Shown in pieces: positions 40,306 to 48,392 of a DNA stretch of 52,904 nucleotides. The notes under the pieces were generated by a model. The model had not been told where the DNA came from and searched no databases. It was given only the letters and a program-made list of their open reading frames with translations. The stretch is taken from positions 1 to 52,904 of the IMG/VR virus record IMGVR_UViG_3300014838_000028. One strand, 5' to 3'. The DNA is from a virus. Made by a program: the position numbers and the translations under genes. Every line of letters begins with the position of its first letter. Position 1 is the first letter of the stretch.

Positions 40306-41079
40306 GTGGCTAAACCACGCATTTTGATCTATGACCTAGAGACGGCACCCGATCTTGGGCACAGTTGGCGGAAGTGGGATACGAATTTGCTAGATTTTCA
40401 TAGCAATTGGTACATGCTTTCCTTCGCCTGGAAATGGCTCGGTGAAAGAAAGACTTACGTCCTCGGTCTGGACGATTACAACGGCTACCAAGCCGATATG
40501 CAAAACGACTACAGCCTCACAGAGGATTTGTGGATGCTGTTTGATCAAGCGGATATTACTGTTGCCCACAATGGGCGAGCATTTGATAAAGGGAAGGCCC
40601 AGGCAAGATTCATTTATCACAATATGGAACCGCCCAGTCCAACTAAGGATATTGATACTTTCCTCATAGCTAAGAAAGAATTTCGGTTTACAAGTAACAG
40701 TCTAAAAGACTTAGCACAGTACCTAAAGTTAGAAACTCAGAAGGGCGACCCTGGAACATTCCAGACTTGGCTGAATTGTATGGCCGGCGATCCAAAAGCT
40801 TGGAAGCTTATGAAAAAATATAACCGACAAGACGTGGTCGTTCTAGAGCAGCTTTATCTTCGGCTACGCCCCTGGACTACAGGGCATCCTAATATGGCAC
40901 TCTTCGATGACAACCATCCTGATGCTTGCCCGAAGTGCGGAGTGAGTGGACAAATGCAGGGCCGTGGCTGGCGTTACTATTCAGTCACTCGTCGTCAGAG
41001 GTTCCAGTGTCAGGCATGCGGTGGTTATAGCTTAGGCCGCATTCTTGAGAAAACTAAAGTGCTTTACGTGGCAAACTAG
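40306..41079 (+). CDS. RNase H-like 3'-5' exonuclease with zinc ribbon
   Basis: 257 residues. ILIYDLETAP carries the ExoI Asp10 and Glu12; VAHNGRAFDKGKAQARF is ExoII and YNRQDVVVLEQLY is ExoIII, making a complete DnaQ-like (YprB-type) active site. A C-terminal ribbon CPKCG...CQACG (around 210-240) probably contacts DNA. It degrades DNA from 3' ends, in repair, recombination or host DNA turnover. GTG 40306 is preferred to ATG 40300 because AAAGGAGA (40291-40298) is spaced seven bases from it. First gene of the replication operon. Confidence 0.75.
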   Translation: MAKPRILIYDLETAPDLGHSWRKWDTNLLDFHSNWYMLSFAWKWLGERKTYVLGLDDYNGYQADMQNDYSLTEDLWMLFDQADITVAHNGRAFDKGKAQARFIYHNMEPPSPTKDIDTFLIAKKEFRFTSNSLKDLAQYLKLETQKGDPGTFQTWLNCMAGDPKAWKLMKKYNRQDVVVLEQLYLRLRPWTTGHPNMALFDDNHPDACPKCGVSGQMQGRGWRYYSVTRRQRFQCQACGGYSLGRILEKTKVLYVAN

Positions 41080-41092
41080 CAAAGGAGACAAA

Positions 41093-41323
41093 TTGGCACA
41101 TTCATTGAAGCTAGTCGGAGATGGCCCTATCGTCACAGAAATTTTGGTTGATGACAAGCTGTTGCCGAATTGCACTAAGTTGGTCCTTACCCTAGAAGCT
41201 GGTCAAGTTCCAAAACTAGCCCTAGTTTTGGAAGCATGGAATGGCCTCGATATCGAGCTTGAGGGTGTTGACATAACTGAGGTTATCAACAACCACTATA
41301 CACCGGAGTATGTTGAGCCGTGA
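41093..41323 (+). CDS. Small hypothetical protein
   Basis: 76 residues from TTG 41093, with AAAGGAGA seven bases upstream. All-beta pattern (LKLVGDGPIVTEILVDDKLL; LVLTLEAGQVPKLALVLEAW) and an acidic C-terminus, similar in shape to small proteins seen beside nucleotide-metabolism genes in actinophages. Function unknown. Confidence 0.55.
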   Translation: MAHSLKLVGDGPIVTEILVDDKLLPNCTKLVLTLEAGQVPKLALVLEAWNGLDIELEGVDITEVINNHYTPEYVEP

Positions 41324-41703
41324 AGAGCATGAAGCCAGTAGCTTATTTAGCTGGACCTATGACAATCAAGCCTAACTTCAACTATGATATGTTCACTGAA
41401 GCGGCACGTAATTTACGTGCCGCAGGGTGGAAAATCTGGAGTCCGCTGGAGCATGATGTAAAAGCAGGAATGGACCCAAATAATTCTGATTCCTGGGGAG
41501 AGGTAGCAGACGTACATGCACTATTTGCTTGGGACATGATAAAAGTTATCAAGTCCCCAAACATTATTTTACTGCCTGATTGGTTTCTTTCTAAGGGTGT
41601 AGCTGTAGAGCTAAGTTTAGCTCAATACCTCAAGCATCTTGTTTTTCGCTATGAGGTAAATGCTTGTACCGCAGGGTTTCGGTTGATTGATTATGTCTAC
41701 TAA
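41320..41703 (+). CDS. Nucleoside deoxyribosyltransferase-like protein (DUF4406)
   Basis: 127 residues from GTG 41320 (GTGA overlap). PVAYLAGPMT at the N-terminus, NFNYDMFTEAARNLRAAGWK, then AWDMIKVIKSPNIILLPDWF and SKGVAVELSLAQYL follow the Rossmann-like nucleoside deoxyribosyltransferase/DUF4406 pattern, where an active-site Glu (here in AVELSLA) is part of the nucleophile helix. It may exchange or cleave bases from deoxynucleosides. It neighbours a dATP/dGTP diphosphohydrolase-like gene, pointing to nucleotide pool control. Confidence 0.65.
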   Translation: MKSMKPVAYLAGPMTIKPNFNYDMFTEAARNLRAAGWKIWSPLEHDVKAGMDPNNSDSWGEVADVHALFAWDMIKVIKSPNIILLPDWFLSKGVAVELSLAQYLKHLVFRYEVNACTAGFRLIDYVY

Positions 41704-42103
41704 AATACGCACGTTTGAAACCGGGGCTACCCGAGACAAGGATGACACCAAATACGACTTTGAGGCGTTCCTGTCTCCTGAGGTTCTATGGGCATTTGCA
41801 CGATATATGCATAAGCATCGGATTCAGACAGACGGCTCACTGCGAGATGGTGACAACTGGCAAAAGGGTTTCCCTCTTTCCTCACATATGAAGTCATTCA
41901 TCAGGCACAGTTTTGATCTATGGCTCTGGTGGAGAAGCAGGGAGACTCGTCCTAATCACCGAGTAGCCCGTATATTGCCAAGGCCAGAGGATGGTAAAAT
42001 ACCTGACATAGAAGACACTTTAGCCGCCTTGTTCTTTGCGATACAAGGACTTTGGTTGGAGGTGATAAAAGAGAAAGATGTCTCTGGACCTGGAGAATGT
42101 TAG
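41693..42103 (+). CDS. dATP/dGTP diphosphohydrolase-like protein (DUF5664)
   Basis: 136 residues from ATG 41693. FETGATRDKDDTKYDFEAFL followed by SPEVLWAFARYMHKHRI, then GFPLSSHMKSFIRHSFDLWL and EDTLAALFFAIQGLWLE, match the phage family annotated as dATP/dGTP diphosphohydrolase (DUF5664), related in name and fold to MazZ-type enzymes of base-modified phages. Likely hydrolyses purine dNTPs. Overlaps the polymerase gene by 26 bases. No PurZ-like adenylosuccinate synthetase is visible in this window. Confidence 0.65.
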   Translation: MSTKIRTFETGATRDKDDTKYDFEAFLSPEVLWAFARYMHKHRIQTDGSLRDGDNWQKGFPLSSHMKSFIRHSFDLWLWWRSRETRPNHRVARILPRPEDGKIPDIEDTLAALFFAIQGLWLEVIKEKDVSGPGEC

Positions 42104-43835
42104 CCTAAACCTAATTGAAACTACCGATGATGTCGACAGCTTCCTAGACTGGATGTCTCTGCGCCGTCCCATTATGGGGTGTGACACAGAGACAGGTGGC
42201 CTTGAATGGTGGAACAAAAGACTTCGCACTGTGCAATTCGGTGACTTCAGAGCCGGCTGGACAATACCGTGGGAACGGTGGGCCGGCCTGGTGCATCAAG
42301 TCTTCGACAGGTATACAGCGCCTATCGTCTTTCACAACATGAAATTCGATATCCATTTCCTCGATGAAGTAGGCGGGATAAAAGAAATCGACACCCGCTA
42401 TTTCGCTGACACGAAACTCATGGCCAACATTTTAGACTCTGGTAATTCAGCGAGTCTAAAACCGCTTGCCGTGAGACATCTCGACCCCCGGCTGCAACAC
42501 AGTCAAGAGGAACTAAAACACCATATGGCAAAGAACGGTTGGACATGGGACACGGTCCCGTTCGACTTCCCTCCGTACTGGACATATGCTGCACTCGATC
42601 CTGTCCTGACCGCCGGCATTCACGAGATACTAGAGCCTAAGCTCGAAGGTGACTATCGTGAGCTTTATGAGCTAGAGCTTTCTGTCCACCACATAATCCG
42701 GCGGATGGAAACACGAGGCGTCCGAATCGACGTCGAGTATTGCCAGGCAAAGCGTGATGCACTGGACAAGTTCACAACTGAAATGAAAGCCTACATCAAG
42801 GAGGAATACCACTGCGGTGTAACGCCGGCTCAGGTTGAGAAGGCTCTGCTTCGAGAAGGTGTAGTGCTGACTAAAGAAACGGCGACAGGTAGGTTATCTG
42901 TCGACGCCGACGTGTTAGATGGTGTCGACCACCCGCTAGCTAAGGACGTGTTGGAATATCGCCAGATGCTAAAGGTGAAGAACACCTACTTTGAGAACTT
43001 GCTAGAGTGCCAAGACAATGGCATTGTGCATGCCGACATCTCTCCGATACAGGCTCGCACTTCTCGCATGTCTATTAGTCGTCCACCTCTTCAGCAAATT
43101 CCTGTTCGACATGGTAAGTCAGTCCGTGCTGCGTTTATCCCACGAACAGGAAATCTATTCGTAGATGCTGACTTCGATCAAATCGAACAACGTCTCATAA
43201 CGCATTACTCGGGTGAGGAAGCGTGGCTTGCTGCTTTTGAGGAAGCAGCACAACCTGGAGGTTTAGACGTATTCACATCCCTAGGACGCAAACTTTACCA
43301 CGACCCCGAAATGCCAAAGTCAGACGTCCGTAGGACGTACCTGAAAAATACGGCATACGGCACCGCCTATGGCGGTGGCGCCGAAGCGGTAGCACACCAG
43401 TCGAAGCTGTCTATAGAAGAGACGCAGGCATTCATCAACGAGTATTTTGAGATGTTCCCGAAAGTCAAAGCGTTGATGGACGGGACTATAGCGGCTGTGC
43501 GGAAAAGAAAGGCTGACGACGGTGAGCCGTGGATAAAGACATTCTACGGTCGCCGGCTTGTTGTCCCCGAGGATCGTCTGTATGCCTCGACCAATTACCT
43601 TATCCAAGGTACTGCTAGTGATTTTTTCAAGCGTAAGCTGGTCGAGCTTGACAACTTCGACCTTGCTAAGTTTGTCGTCCTACCGGTGCATGACGAATTT
43701 CTGTTCGACGTGCCCGAGGCAGACGCCCAAGACATTGCAAAGCAGGTTGAAGAGATACTAGTCGACACAGACACTTTCTGTGTCCCCATAACTGCGGGGG
43801 TTGAAATTGGTGCAAACTGGGGGTTGGTCCACTAA
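42078..43835 (+). CDS. polA: DNA polymerase I (family A) with 3'-5' exonuclease
   Basis: 585 residues from ATG 42078. The exonuclease domain is complete: CDTETGG (Asp36, Glu38), FHNMKFDIHF and YAALDPVLTAG. Polymerase motif A is DADFDQIEQR (catalytic Asp365), motif B is DVRRTYLKNTAYGTAYGGG, and motif C is PVHDE (538-540). No 5'-3' exonuclease domain, as usual for phage enzymes. Motif A has Asp-Phe-Asp in place of the usual Asp-Tyr-Ser, and Thr-Ala-Tyr instead of Phe in motif B, which may affect nucleotide choice. It is the replicative polymerase of the phage. Confidence 0.9.
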   Translation: MSLDLENVSLNLIETTDDVDSFLDWMSLRRPIMGCDTETGGLEWWNKRLRTVQFGDFRAGWTIPWERWAGLVHQVFDRYTAPIVFHNMKFDIHFLDEVGGIKEIDTRYFADTKLMANILDSGNSASLKPLAVRHLDPRLQHSQEELKHHMAKNGWTWDTVPFDFPPYWTYAALDPVLTAGIHEILEPKLEGDYRELYELELSVHHIIRRMETRGVRIDVEYCQAKRDALDKFTTEMKAYIKEEYHCGVTPAQVEKALLREGVVLTKETATGRLSVDADVLDGVDHPLAKDVLEYRQMLKVKNTYFENLLECQDNGIVHADISPIQARTSRMSISRPPLQQIPVRHGKSVRAAFIPRTGNLFVDADFDQIEQRLITHYSGEEAWLAAFEEAAQPGGLDVFTSLGRKLYHDPEMPKSDVRRTYLKNTAYGTAYGGGAEAVAHQSKLSIEETQAFINEYFEMFPKVKALMDGTIAAVRKRKADDGEPWIKTFYGRRLVVPEDRLYASTNYLIQGTASDFFKRKLVELDNFDLAKFVVLPVHDEFLFDVPEADAQDIAKQVEEILVDTDTFCVPITAGVEIGANWGLVH

Positions 43836-44050
43836 TGCCTAAAGGCATACCGAGAAAGAAATGTGCAAGATGTAGTAAGCCGATAGACTCTGATGATATA
43901 GTTTATCTGGATATCAAGCTCGTCTTTCCCCAAGGAACTATCGGGGAGACTCGTGACACATTATACGTTGCAACCTATCACAAGGCTTGTGTGCCTAAGA
44001 AAAATGAGATAGCTTGCCGGTTGACTAATACACCTTATTTCAGAGGATAG
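43835..44050 (+). CDS. Small zinc-binding protein
   Basis: 71 residues from ATG 43835 (TAATG overlap with the polymerase). CARCSKPI near residue 10 and HKAC near residue 50 form a likely four-ligand metal site. The middle is beta-type (IVYLDIKLVFPQGT). Function unknown. Confidence 0.55.
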   Translation: MPKGIPRKKCARCSKPIDSDDIVYLDIKLVFPQGTIGETRDTLYVATYHKACVPKKNEIACRLTNTPYFRG

Positions 44051-44057
44051 GAGGAAC

Positions 44058-44222
44058 ATGGCAGAGGAAGAGAAAGATAGCGAAAAGCTGCCGCAGGCAC
44101 GGGCAGAGAGATTAGCCGAAGTTCGCAGGCAGTTGAATGCACTGCTCGCCGGAGATAATCCCGAGTACTACCGGACAGAGCAAACGAACATGAGGGACCG
44201 AGCCGAAGTAGAGACTCGGTAA
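44058..44222 (+). CDS. Small helical charged protein
   Basis: 54 residues from ATG 44058 with AGGAGGAAC upstream. Highly charged helix (ARAERLAEVRRQLNALLAGD). The stop overlaps the next ATG. No family known. Confidence 0.5.
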   Translation: MAEEEKDSEKLPQARAERLAEVRRQLNALLAGDNPEYYRTEQTNMRDRAEVETR

Positions 44223-44395
44223 TGCCAACGTATAGGGAAAAACTCGAGAATTTCGAGAAGAAGGCCGAGTATCTTCACAACCATGCACGCTCACAAATGA
44301 TTATGGCCGGTGACCTAATCCAAGACATCCGGGCCGAGCTTGTGAAAGTGAAGCAGGCTGAAGATGATGAGATACGTTATATAAACGGAGGTTAG
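44222..44395 (+). CDS. Small helical protein
   Basis: 57 residues from ATG 44222, overlapping the previous stop. A single long helix (REKLENFEKKAEYLHNHARS, then DLIQDIRAELVKVKQAEDD) likely forms a coiled coil, perhaps with the gene before it. The next ATG follows by one base. Confidence 0.5.
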   Translation: MPTYREKLENFEKKAEYLHNHARSQMIMAGDLIQDIRAELVKVKQAEDDEIRYINGG

Positions 44396-44396
44396 T

Positions 44397-44636
44397 ATGG
44401 CTAGTAAAGAAGACTGGCAAAATGCAGTCCGTACTTTGTTATCTGTCGACAGGTACCCTTCTCCGAAAGTCGTAACTACTTTGCTTAGGACGTTAGGGCA
44501 TACCGAAGTCAAAGTAACAAACAACCTGAACGGCAGGCAGTGCAGCTATCGTGATGAGGTATTGGATGCTTTTATCAAAGAGCATCCCGAGCACCCTATC
44601 TCTTTACGGCGTGAACGTCTTCGGGTGCATACGTGA
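44397..44636 (+). CDS. Small hypothetical protein
   Basis: 79 residues from ATG 44397, with ACGGAGG upstream. The N-terminus (DWQNAVRTLLSVDRYPSPKV) and basic C-terminus (RDEVLDAFIKEHPEHPISLR) suggest a small helical nucleic acid-binding protein; family unknown. Overlaps the resolvase start (GTGA). Confidence 0.5.
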   Translation: MASKEDWQNAVRTLLSVDRYPSPKVVTTLLRTLGHTEVKVTNNLNGRQCSYRDEVLDAFIKEHPEHPISLRRERLRVHT

Positions 44637-45070
44637 TAGTCGTCGCAATTGACCCAGGCGTTGCAACCGGAATCGTTGTGTGGAATACCGATCAACGAGA
44701 AGCCGTTGAGACATATGAGCTAAATCAATTCAAAACATGCCAGACATTAGAAAATTGGTTGTATGAAGATGCTGCTCAAACCTCCGTGGTTATCGAGCGG
44801 TACAATATCTCAATCGAGACGGTGAAGAAAACACGACAGACTGCCAGCCTTGAGATAATTGGGGTCGCTAGGTACTTTGCAGAATGTTGGGGCTATCCCT
44901 TTGTTATGCAGAATGCCTCAGACGCAAAGCACTTTATGACTGATCGTAAGCTCAGGGCGTTGGGCTGGTGGGTCCGCAGTGACCACATTCGAGATGCATA
45001 CCGCCATCTCGGTTTGTATATGGCAGAGCAATTACATGACAAGGAGGTTCTACTTGCCGGAAAAAGTTGA
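44633..45070 (+). CDS. RuvC-like Holliday junction resolvase
   Basis: 145 residues from GTG 44633. VVAIDPGVATGIVVW (Asp7), VVIERY (Glu55) and DHIRDAYRHLG (Asp118, Asp121) give the four acidic residues and strand order of RuvC/RNase H-like resolvases common in actinophages. It would cut branched recombination and replication intermediates before packaging. The SNF2 helicase gene overlaps its end. Confidence 0.7.
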   Translation: MIVVAIDPGVATGIVVWNTDQREAVETYELNQFKTCQTLENWLYEDAAQTSVVIERYNISIETVKKTRQTASLEIIGVARYFAECWGYPFVMQNASDAKHFMTDRKLRALGWWVRSDHIRDAYRHLGLYMAEQLHDKEVLLAGKS

Positions 45071-46763
45071 GATAACCCTTGAGGATTCTACACTCTGGTA
45101 TAGAGTCCCCTACCGGTACCGTGAACTTATCAAGAAGCTCCCCGGTGCCAAGTACCACGCCAAGCGTGAGCAATGGCATACGCCGTTGACTTGGGCAGCA
45201 TTAGTGCAAGCTCGTGGAATATTCGATGACAGGCTCGACACCGCCGTTGAAGTTGGTGAATGGGCCTGGAATGAATACACAAGCCGGGTACTGGCTGCTG
45301 AGACTTCCCGAGAAGTCGCTTTGAATCCCGACTCCGTCGGAATTCTAGGTGATCCTCGAATGAGGAACTACCAGCGCACAGGCGTTGACTTTCTTGTCAC
45401 TGCACAAAGTGCCGTGCTTGCTGATGACCGAGGGCTAGGCAAGACATTTATTGCTCTACAAACAGTAGAGCAATTAGATGCATTCCCCATATTGGTTGTA
45501 TCACCGAAGACTGCAAAGGTCACATCCTGGGCCGACGAAATAGAGAAGTGGTACCCAGGTCGTTCCTTCACCGTTGTCGACAGCACCGGCAGCCGAAAGT
45601 TGAAACAACTTTCGGCAGACACCGATATAACGGTGGTGAACTTTGAAACCCTTCTAACGGGAAGGATTGCAAGGTACGGCTCAATTCGCTTGTCCGATAA
45701 AGACAGGGAAGACGGCCCGCTGAATAGGGACTGGGGCACAATAGTTGTAGATGAAGGACATAGAGTAAAGGACCCACATGCCAAACAAACAAGAGCCTTA
45801 TGGGCCGTTGGAGAGCGGGCCAAGCACAGATATGTTCTTACCGGCACTCCAATCGCTAACAACCTTTCAGACTTCTGGAGTATCCTTCGATTTATCTCCC
45901 CTGATGAATGGCCTAGCAAGACAGCTTTTGTCGACAGGTATTGCGAAGTCACCTTCGGCTATAATGGCTCAATGGTTATTTCTGGACTGAAGAAGGATAA
46001 CAAGGAAGAGTTCTTCCGCATAGTCGATTGCCGTTTACTCCGACGCACCAAGGAACTTGTCGCCCCTGATCTGCCTCCGAAGGTACATCAGGTTCTCTTT
46101 GTCGATATGACTCCAAAGCAAAAGGCTGCTTACAACGAGATGAAGAAAACGCAGGTTGCTCAGCTAGAGTCCGGTGAGATAGTTGCTTCGTTCAATCCCA
46201 TGACCTTGAAGATGCGGCTTGGTAGGTTCGCCAAAGCCTATTGTGCCGTTGATGATAATGGCAAAATAGTTATGTCGATGCCGTCGAGCACCGTCGATGC
46301 AGTTGTCGAGTTGGCTAATGAGACGACGCCGTTAGTGGTGTTCTCTGCCGCTAAGCAATTGCTCAACCTGGCTGACACCGAACTACAGGCGAAGGGGTTC
46401 ACGACAGCACGAATTACCGGTGATGAGAGTGATAAGCAAAGGAAGGATTCCTTGCTTCGCTTCAACACGAACAAAGCACAGGTGATCCTCTGCACCCTCG
46501 GCGCCGGCTCTGAGAGCATTGATTTGTCTCACGCTAGCGTGCTGGTGTTTATGATGAGAAATTACAGCGCTGTAGCGAACCCACAAGCCGAAGACCGTAT
46601 CCATCGCCTTAGCCAAACAGCCGACCACGTAGTGATAATAGACATCATCACTCCTGGCACTGTCGATGAAGAGATTGTTCCAAAGCTAGAAGCCAAATAC
46701 GAGATAGCAGAGGACTTACTAAGAGATAAGGAAACATTGGAAAGGTATGCCCCTGACAAATAG
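45054..46763 (+). CDS. SNF2-type helicase
   Basis: 569 residues. TTG 45054 is chosen because AAGGAGG (45041-45047) lies seven bases upstream. The first 90 residues include PGAKYHAKREQWHTPLT, a HARP-like segment often found before phage SNF2 domains. DEAD/SNF2 motifs: DRGLGKT (125-131), DEGH (233-236), LTGTPIANN, and in the second lobe NPQAEDRIHRLSQT. It translocates on double-stranded DNA with ATP and probably remodels forks or junctions with the resolvase next to it. Confidence 0.85.
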   Translation: MPEKVEITLEDSTLWYRVPYRYRELIKKLPGAKYHAKREQWHTPLTWAALVQARGIFDDRLDTAVEVGEWAWNEYTSRVLAAETSREVALNPDSVGILGDPRMRNYQRTGVDFLVTAQSAVLADDRGLGKTFIALQTVEQLDAFPILVVSPKTAKVTSWADEIEKWYPGRSFTVVDSTGSRKLKQLSADTDITVVNFETLLTGRIARYGSIRLSDKDREDGPLNRDWGTIVVDEGHRVKDPHAKQTRALWAVGERAKHRYVLTGTPIANNLSDFWSILRFISPDEWPSKTAFVDRYCEVTFGYNGSMVISGLKKDNKEEFFRIVDCRLLRRTKELVAPDLPPKVHQVLFVDMTPKQKAAYNEMKKTQVAQLESGEIVASFNPMTLKMRLGRFAKAYCAVDDNGKIVMSMPSSTVDAVVELANETTPLVVFSAAKQLLNLADTELQAKGFTTARITGDESDKQRKDSLLRFNTNKAQVILCTLGAGSESIDLSHASVLVFMMRNYSAVANPQAEDRIHRLSQTADHVVIIDIITPGTVDEEIVPKLEAKYEIAEDLLRDKETLERYAPDK

Positions 46764-46854
46764 AGAAGATTACAACGCCTATCATAGAGCATGGAGGAAA
46801 AGCAATCCTGAGAAGGTTCGACAGTACACTCGAACGGAGGTAACATGGCAATAA
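46747..46854 (+). CDS. Possible endonuclease VII N-terminal remnant
   Basis: 35 residues from ATG 46747 inside the end of the helicase gene. NREDYNAYHRAWRKSNPEKV, RQYTR is the basic helix usually found before the catalytic part of endonuclease VII-type HNH proteins, but no nuclease core follows. Probably a remnant of a deleted mobile gene. It overlaps the next gene by ten bases. Confidence 0.4.
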   Translation: MPLTNREDYNAYHRAWRKSNPEKVRQYTRTEVTWQ

Positions 46855-47222
46855 CACAAGGCGTAAAAGTCCCGGTGGCTAGTCTAATCAAGGCCATCGA
46901 GAAAAAGCGTGAGAAGCTCGAAGCCGACTATGTCAAGGCTCAAGCAAAATTTGCAGAGAAGGAGCCGGCCTGGCGGGATAAGGTTGTGCGAGCGGTTCAA
47001 GATATGCTTGCTGTAGTGGAGACAGGCGATCTATCTGACCTGGATTATACAAATTCCTACAATGGCAACTCGACATTGCAAGTCCGCATCAAAGGCACTC
47101 GACCTTCTCGACCGTCGGAGCCTGTCCTTGCTAATTTAGACAGAGACTTAGGGCTTCTCCGTCTTTCCTCTGATACCGAAATTCTAGTGCGGACGGATTC
47201 GCAGTGGGGGCAGTACCTATGA
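46845..47222 (+). CDS. Hypothetical protein
   Basis: 125 residues from ATG 46845, with ACGGAGGT upstream. N-terminal coiled coil (ASLIKAIEKKREKLEADYVK, AQAKFAEKEPAWR) and a beta C-terminal part (STLQVRIKGTRPSRPSEPVL). Common type of helper protein within actinophage replication operons; function not known. Confidence 0.55.
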   Translation: MAITQGVKVPVASLIKAIEKKREKLEADYVKAQAKFAEKEPAWRDKVVRAVQDMLAVVETGDLSDLDYTNSYNGNSTLQVRIKGTRPSRPSEPVLANLDRDLGLLRLSSDTEILVRTDSQWGQYL

Positions 47223-47626
47223 GTATGTCATTTGTTATACGCAACGGCTATCTACATTGGAAGTCACCCCCGCCTGTAGCCACACCTGAGCCGAAGGTGG
47301 GCTGGCTATGCCCCTGCAATATCCTTCACGGATTGGAGGAATTCCGTTGCGGGTACTGCCCGGCTGAAAGGCCGGAACAGTCCGCTGTGGAATTCGCATC
47401 CGAAGAAGTGAAGAAAGAAGACTGGCAGCGTGCTGCCAATAAGTTCCAACCTAAGGGAAAGAGAGGCCGTCCTGTCAAAGATCGTAGTGAGCAACAGCGA
47501 AGTACAGGCATTCAAACAGTGCAAACGCAGTTGGTACATGAGGTACGTGCGCAAGCTAGTACCGGCAGCAGAAAAGCCGGTAGGCCCGTCGGCTCTAGGA
47601 ACAAGGTTTCACGGAGCACTAGCTAA
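47219..47626 (+). CDS. Zinc-finger and AT-hook-like DNA-binding protein
   Basis: 135 residues from ATG 47219 (or 47225). CPCNILHGLEEFRCGYC forms a zinc-binding knuckle; two AT-hook-like basic motifs (GKRGRPVKDR and KAGRPVGSRNK) lie in the C-terminal half. The last 140 bases overlap, in another frame, the N-terminus of the Cas4-like nuclease. Both frames look real: the hooks here, and a conserved nuclease start in the other. DNA-binding role inferred. Confidence 0.5.
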   Translation: MSMSFVIRNGYLHWKSPPPVATPEPKVGWLCPCNILHGLEEFRCGYCPAERPEQSAVEFASEEVKKEDWQRAANKFQPKGKRGRPVKDRSEQQRSTGIQTVQTQLVHEVRAQASTGSRKAGRPVGSRNKVSRSTS

Positions 47627-48392
47627 ATACTACGTCCCCGACACCTTCGACCCCGGCTTTGCATTCGGCTATCACGACAACGTCCTGAAGAATGACCTAA
47701 TAAAGTTCCCCGAGCAAGAGAAGGAGATTAGAGCGCAGGCTAAACTAAGTCAAGCCATGCTCGAAGGTTACTTTGAATGGCTCGAAGAGACAGGCGTCGA
47801 TGAAGGGCTGAGGGTTATTGCTCCCGAGCGAATTGTTCAGGTGGAATTCCCGCAAGCGATCCTGCAAGGAAAGCTCGACCTGCTCGTAGAACGTGAGCGG
47901 GATGGCGCTATCTTAGTGCTCGACCACAAGTCAGTGCAGAATTTCACTGACCCTGTGGCACTACTGCCTCTCAATGAACAGGCCCGTACTTATATCCTTC
48001 TCAAGATGATGGACGAGCCTGATAAAAGGATCGACGGTGCCCTATGGAACATGGCTCGAAAGGTACTGCGCACAGGCACAGCTAAACCTCCGTTCTTTAT
48101 GCGGGAGGAAATCAGGTTCAACAAGGCAGAGATGCGCCACTTCTATTTGCGAGTCGTTGCAGAGCTAGATGCAATTCTCGAATTGCATGAGCAGCTAGAC
48201 AATGCCCCTGATATGGCTGATGTCATCGCTTACCCGTCACCTGGTCGAGACTGTAAATGGCGCTGTGACTTCTTTGGCATTTGCGCCCTCATCGACACCG
48301 ACCTTGAGGCCGGCGGCTTGACAAAGACCCTCTACAAATTGGGCGATCCCTACTCTTACTACAATGACATGGAGGATAATGCATCGCAATAG
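47487..48392 (+). CDS. Cas4/RecB-like PD-(D/E)XK exonuclease
   Basis: 301 residues from GTG 47487. The N-terminal NSEVQAFKQCKRSWYMRYV is the expected helix with its cysteine (Cys12); Asp131 (GKLDLLVE) and Asp146-His-Lys148 (VLDHKS) are the PD-(D/E)XK site; DCKWRCDFFGIC carries Cys256, 260 and 266, completing a probable iron-sulfur cluster as in AddB/Cas4. It resects DNA ends for recombination with the Sak4-like ATPase that follows. No good ribosome site is seen for GTG 47487; start at GTG 47430 is possible but would lengthen the overlap with the previous gene. Confidence 0.75.
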   Translation: MSNSEVQAFKQCKRSWYMRYVRKLVPAAEKPVGPSALGTRFHGALAKYYVPDTFDPGFAFGYHDNVLKNDLIKFPEQEKEIRAQAKLSQAMLEGYFEWLEETGVDEGLRVIAPERIVQVEFPQAILQGKLDLLVERERDGAILVLDHKSVQNFTDPVALLPLNEQARTYILLKMMDEPDKRIDGALWNMARKVLRTGTAKPPFFMREEIRFNKAEMRHFYLRVVAELDAILELHEQLDNAPDMADVIAYPSPGRDCKWRCDFFGICALIDTDLEAGGLTKTLYKLGDPYSYYNDMEDNASQ

